Shown here: positions 62,619-64,000 of the stretch, piece by piece
How the letters are laid out: the number at the start of each line of letters is the position of its first letter
Position numbering within the stretch: position 1 is the first letter of the stretch
From: Corynebacterium frankenforstense DSM 45800
GTDB taxonomy: Bacteria > Actinomycetota > Actinomycetes > Mycobacteriales > Mycobacteriaceae
DNA: 64,000 nt
Direction: 5' to 3'
NCBI RefSeq assembly: GCF_001941485.1
Contig: NZ_CP009247.1
Location: forward strand, 1,426,001-1,490,000
Program-made: the position numbers and the translations under genes
The notes under the pieces: generated by a model
Told to the model about the DNA's origin: nothing
The model's input: the letters and a program-made list of their open reading frames with translations, nothing else
The model's database searches: none

Positions 62619-64000
62619 CTACTCCCCGGAGTCGCCGTTCTCGGCGGTCTCCGGCTCGACGCCCTCGGCCTCGTTATCGGCCTCGGCGACGTCAGCCTCG
62701 GCCGCCTCGTCGAGGTCACCCTCGGCCTTGGCGTGGGCACCCCCGCGCCGGGCCGCGCCCTCGGCGGCGCCGGCGACGGTCGCGGCGTCGGAAATCTCGC
62801 CCTCCTCGCCGTCGTCCTCGGCGGCGTGGCGGCCGAGCAGCTCGCCGTCGCGGATGATCTCCTTGCCCATGGCGTACTCGATCATGCCGATGATGCGCTC
62901 GCGACGGTCCTCGAAGAAGGCGTCGAAGTCGCCGCGCAGCACGTAGATCGGGGTGATCTCGTGGGTGGCCAGCACCTCGTCGAACTCGTCGTCGTCCATC
63001 AGCGACTTCGACTGCACGCGCGGCAGGTACCGCGGCGGCGTCTGGTTCTCGATGACGACCTGGGTGCGCCGCGACATCGGGGTGCGGTTGACCACGCTCT
63101 CGCCGCGCAGCTCGTCGACACCCTCGCCCTCCGGGAAGATGCGGGTGAAGTGCGGGCGCATCTGGTCGTAGGACCAGCGGTCGAAGGTCGCGCCGGTGCG
63201 CCAGTCGCGGGCACCGCGGCCCATGAACAGCGCGTAGATGCCGTGGTGCAGCGGGCTGCCCGGCTGGGCCGAGAGCAGACGGTCCTCGTGGAAGGTCGCG
63301 TCACGCACGGTCTTCGGCTCCTCGTCGGTCTCGCCGGCGACCCAGGCGGTGACCTCGTTGACGTCGCGGGCCATGCGGTTGCGCACGGCGGCCGAGCCGT
63401 AGAGCTCGCCGAAGACGCCCGACCAGAACCAGCGGTTGATGCGGTCCCAGGCCTTGGTGTTGGACAGCGCGCCGTCGTCGCGGTCGGCCAGCAGCGCCAG
63501 GATGACGGCCAGCGGGATGATCTGCTCGGTGTAGGGCACCTGGGACAGCGAGAGGATGCAGCGCTGCAGCAGGAACTCGGCGGTCTCGCGCAGGGTCACG
63601 CGCACGACCTGGGCGGCCTCGCGGTACTCGGCCAGCGACATGGCCAGCACGTCCTCGCGGTGGCCGCCGGCGCGGCCCTTGCGGGCGCTGACCAGGAGCG
63701 CCACGGCGGTGAGGAACTCGTTGCGGCCGATGCCGTCGAGGGCCGGGTACTCGCGCAGGGTCTTCTCGGTGCGCGCCCAGTCCTCGGCGAAGGAGAAGTC
63801 CGGGTCCTCGGCGGAGAAGACGGCGGTCAGCAGCTCGAAGACGTCCATCTGCAGGCCGGCCGAGTTCGCCTGGGCGAAGATCGAGCCGATGCCGGTGCTC
63901 TCGGTGCCGCGCTCGAGGCGGATCATCGGGATGGAGTAGCGCGCCAGCGGGTAGACCACGGAGTTGAAGAACTCCTTGGCCGGGCCGCGGTTGTCGTCGC
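62619..64000 (-). CDS. DUF262/GmrSD-like protein, C-terminal part (cut by window edge)
   Basis: The reading frame is open to the right edge, so the start and the DUF262 head lie outside. About 460 residues are visible. KEFFNSVVYPLARYSIPMIRLE, DVFELLTAVFSAEDPDF, EFLTAVALLVSARKGR and QIIPLAVILALLADRDD fit the helical middle of DUF262 proteins. The region HFTRIFPEGEGVDELRGESVVN followed by RERIIGMIEYAMGKEI resembles a DUF1524-type nuclease end, though the classic H-x-F-P core is spaced apart. A Glu/Ala/Asp tail (residues from about 400) closes it. GmrSD-like proteins restrict modified phage DNA; defence here is an inference. Confidence 0.75.
   Translation of the reverse strand, partial: DDNRGPAKEFFNSVVYPLARYSIPMIRLERGTESTGIGSIFAQANSAGLQMDVFELLTAVFSAEDPDFSFAEDWARTEKTLREYPALDGIGRNEFLTAVALLVSARKGRAGGHREDVLAMSLAEYREAAQVVRVTLRETAEFLLQRCILSLSQVPYTEQIIPLAVILALLADRDDGALSNTKAWDRINRWFWSGVFGELYGSAAVRNRMARDVNEVTAWVAGETDEEPKTVRDATFHEDRLLSAQPGSPLHHGIYALFMGRGARDWRTGATFDRWSYDQMRPHFTRIFPEGEGVDELRGESVVNRTPMSRRTQVVIENQTPPRYLPRVQSKSLMDDDEFDEVLATHEITPIYVLRGDFDAFFEDRRERIIGMIEYAMGKEIIRDGELLGRHAAEDDGEEGEISDAATVAGAAEGAARRGGAHAKAEGDLDEAAEADVAEADNEAEGVEPETAENGDSGE

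Overview
The window is chromosomal DNA of a very GC-rich actinobacterium, almost certainly a Corynebacterium. The evidence is a PtsG that matches the corynebacterial glucose EII closely, an IclR-type LtbR gene divergent from leuCD, an Odx-type FAH-family oxaloacetate decarboxylase near gltX, a MutT1-type Nudix/phosphatase fusion, and a gene order (serA-leuB, odx, gltX, ltbR/leuCD, gpsA-ddl-thiL-ung-recG-coaD, polA, rpsA, ptsG, coaE, uvrB, uvrA) that I recall from C. glutamicum. The window runs in the opposite direction to the usual C. glutamicum numbering. I see no prophage, insertion sequence, CRISPR array or resistance island; this is core chromosome with a few unusual small features.

Layout. 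1-8.2 kb: the 5' part of uvrA under a LexA-type box, an MBL-fold hydrolase, a DoxX-like membrane protein with a lysine-rich tail, a HelD-like helicase, two universal stress proteins and uvrB. 8.3-11.4 kb: a pyrimidine-nucleoside salvage locus, with deoA divergent from cdd-nupC through interlocked promoters. 11.5-19.8 kb: a DUF4259 gene, coaE, ptsG, rpsA and polA, all leftward. 19.8-23.8 kb: tRNA-Leu, a DUF368/PopT lipid-carrier translocase and a polar amino-acid ABC transporter. 23.8-31.4 kb: a leftward block with a TSUP permease, coaD, rsmD, a biotinyl/lipoyl protein, recG, a DAK2 protein, ung and thiL. 31.4-39.7 kb: a DUF3515 protein, ddl-gpsA, mutT1, phzF, leuD-leuC and ltbR. 39.8-43.8 kb: two tRNA-Glu genes and one tRNA-Gln gene, a malic enzyme and gltX. 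43.9-53.5 kb: a secreted esterase, isochorismate synthase, a proline iminopeptidase, two tandem paralogous six-cysteine membrane-anchored proteins, odx, a cation/proton antiporter and a DnaQ-like exonuclease. 53.5-64 kb: a cNMP/CBS/DUF294 protein, a FadH-like reductase, leuB, serA, a large lipoprotein and the C-terminal part of a DUF262 protein.

Four things stand out. (1) At least 15 genes have a TANNNT -10 hexamer 6-8 nt before the start codon and no Shine-Dalgarno sequence, so leaderless mRNAs look like the main expression mode here; fadH and the DUF294 gene diverge from a 30-bp gap this way. (2) A 14-18 bp sequence of the type RATTGMCGACGTCGCGCC recurs, mostly just after genes; one copy forms half of the leuB terminator and another sits inside a low-complexity insertion in RecG. 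(3) The tandem six-cysteine ectodomain proteins at 47.6-50.3 kb match no family I recognise. (4) Four GC-rich tandem-repeat loci (35, 41, 16 and 20 bp units) are likely to vary between strains.

Many long open frames antisense to real genes are by-products of the roughly 70% GC content and are not annotated. All names rest on reading the sequence; no database search was run.
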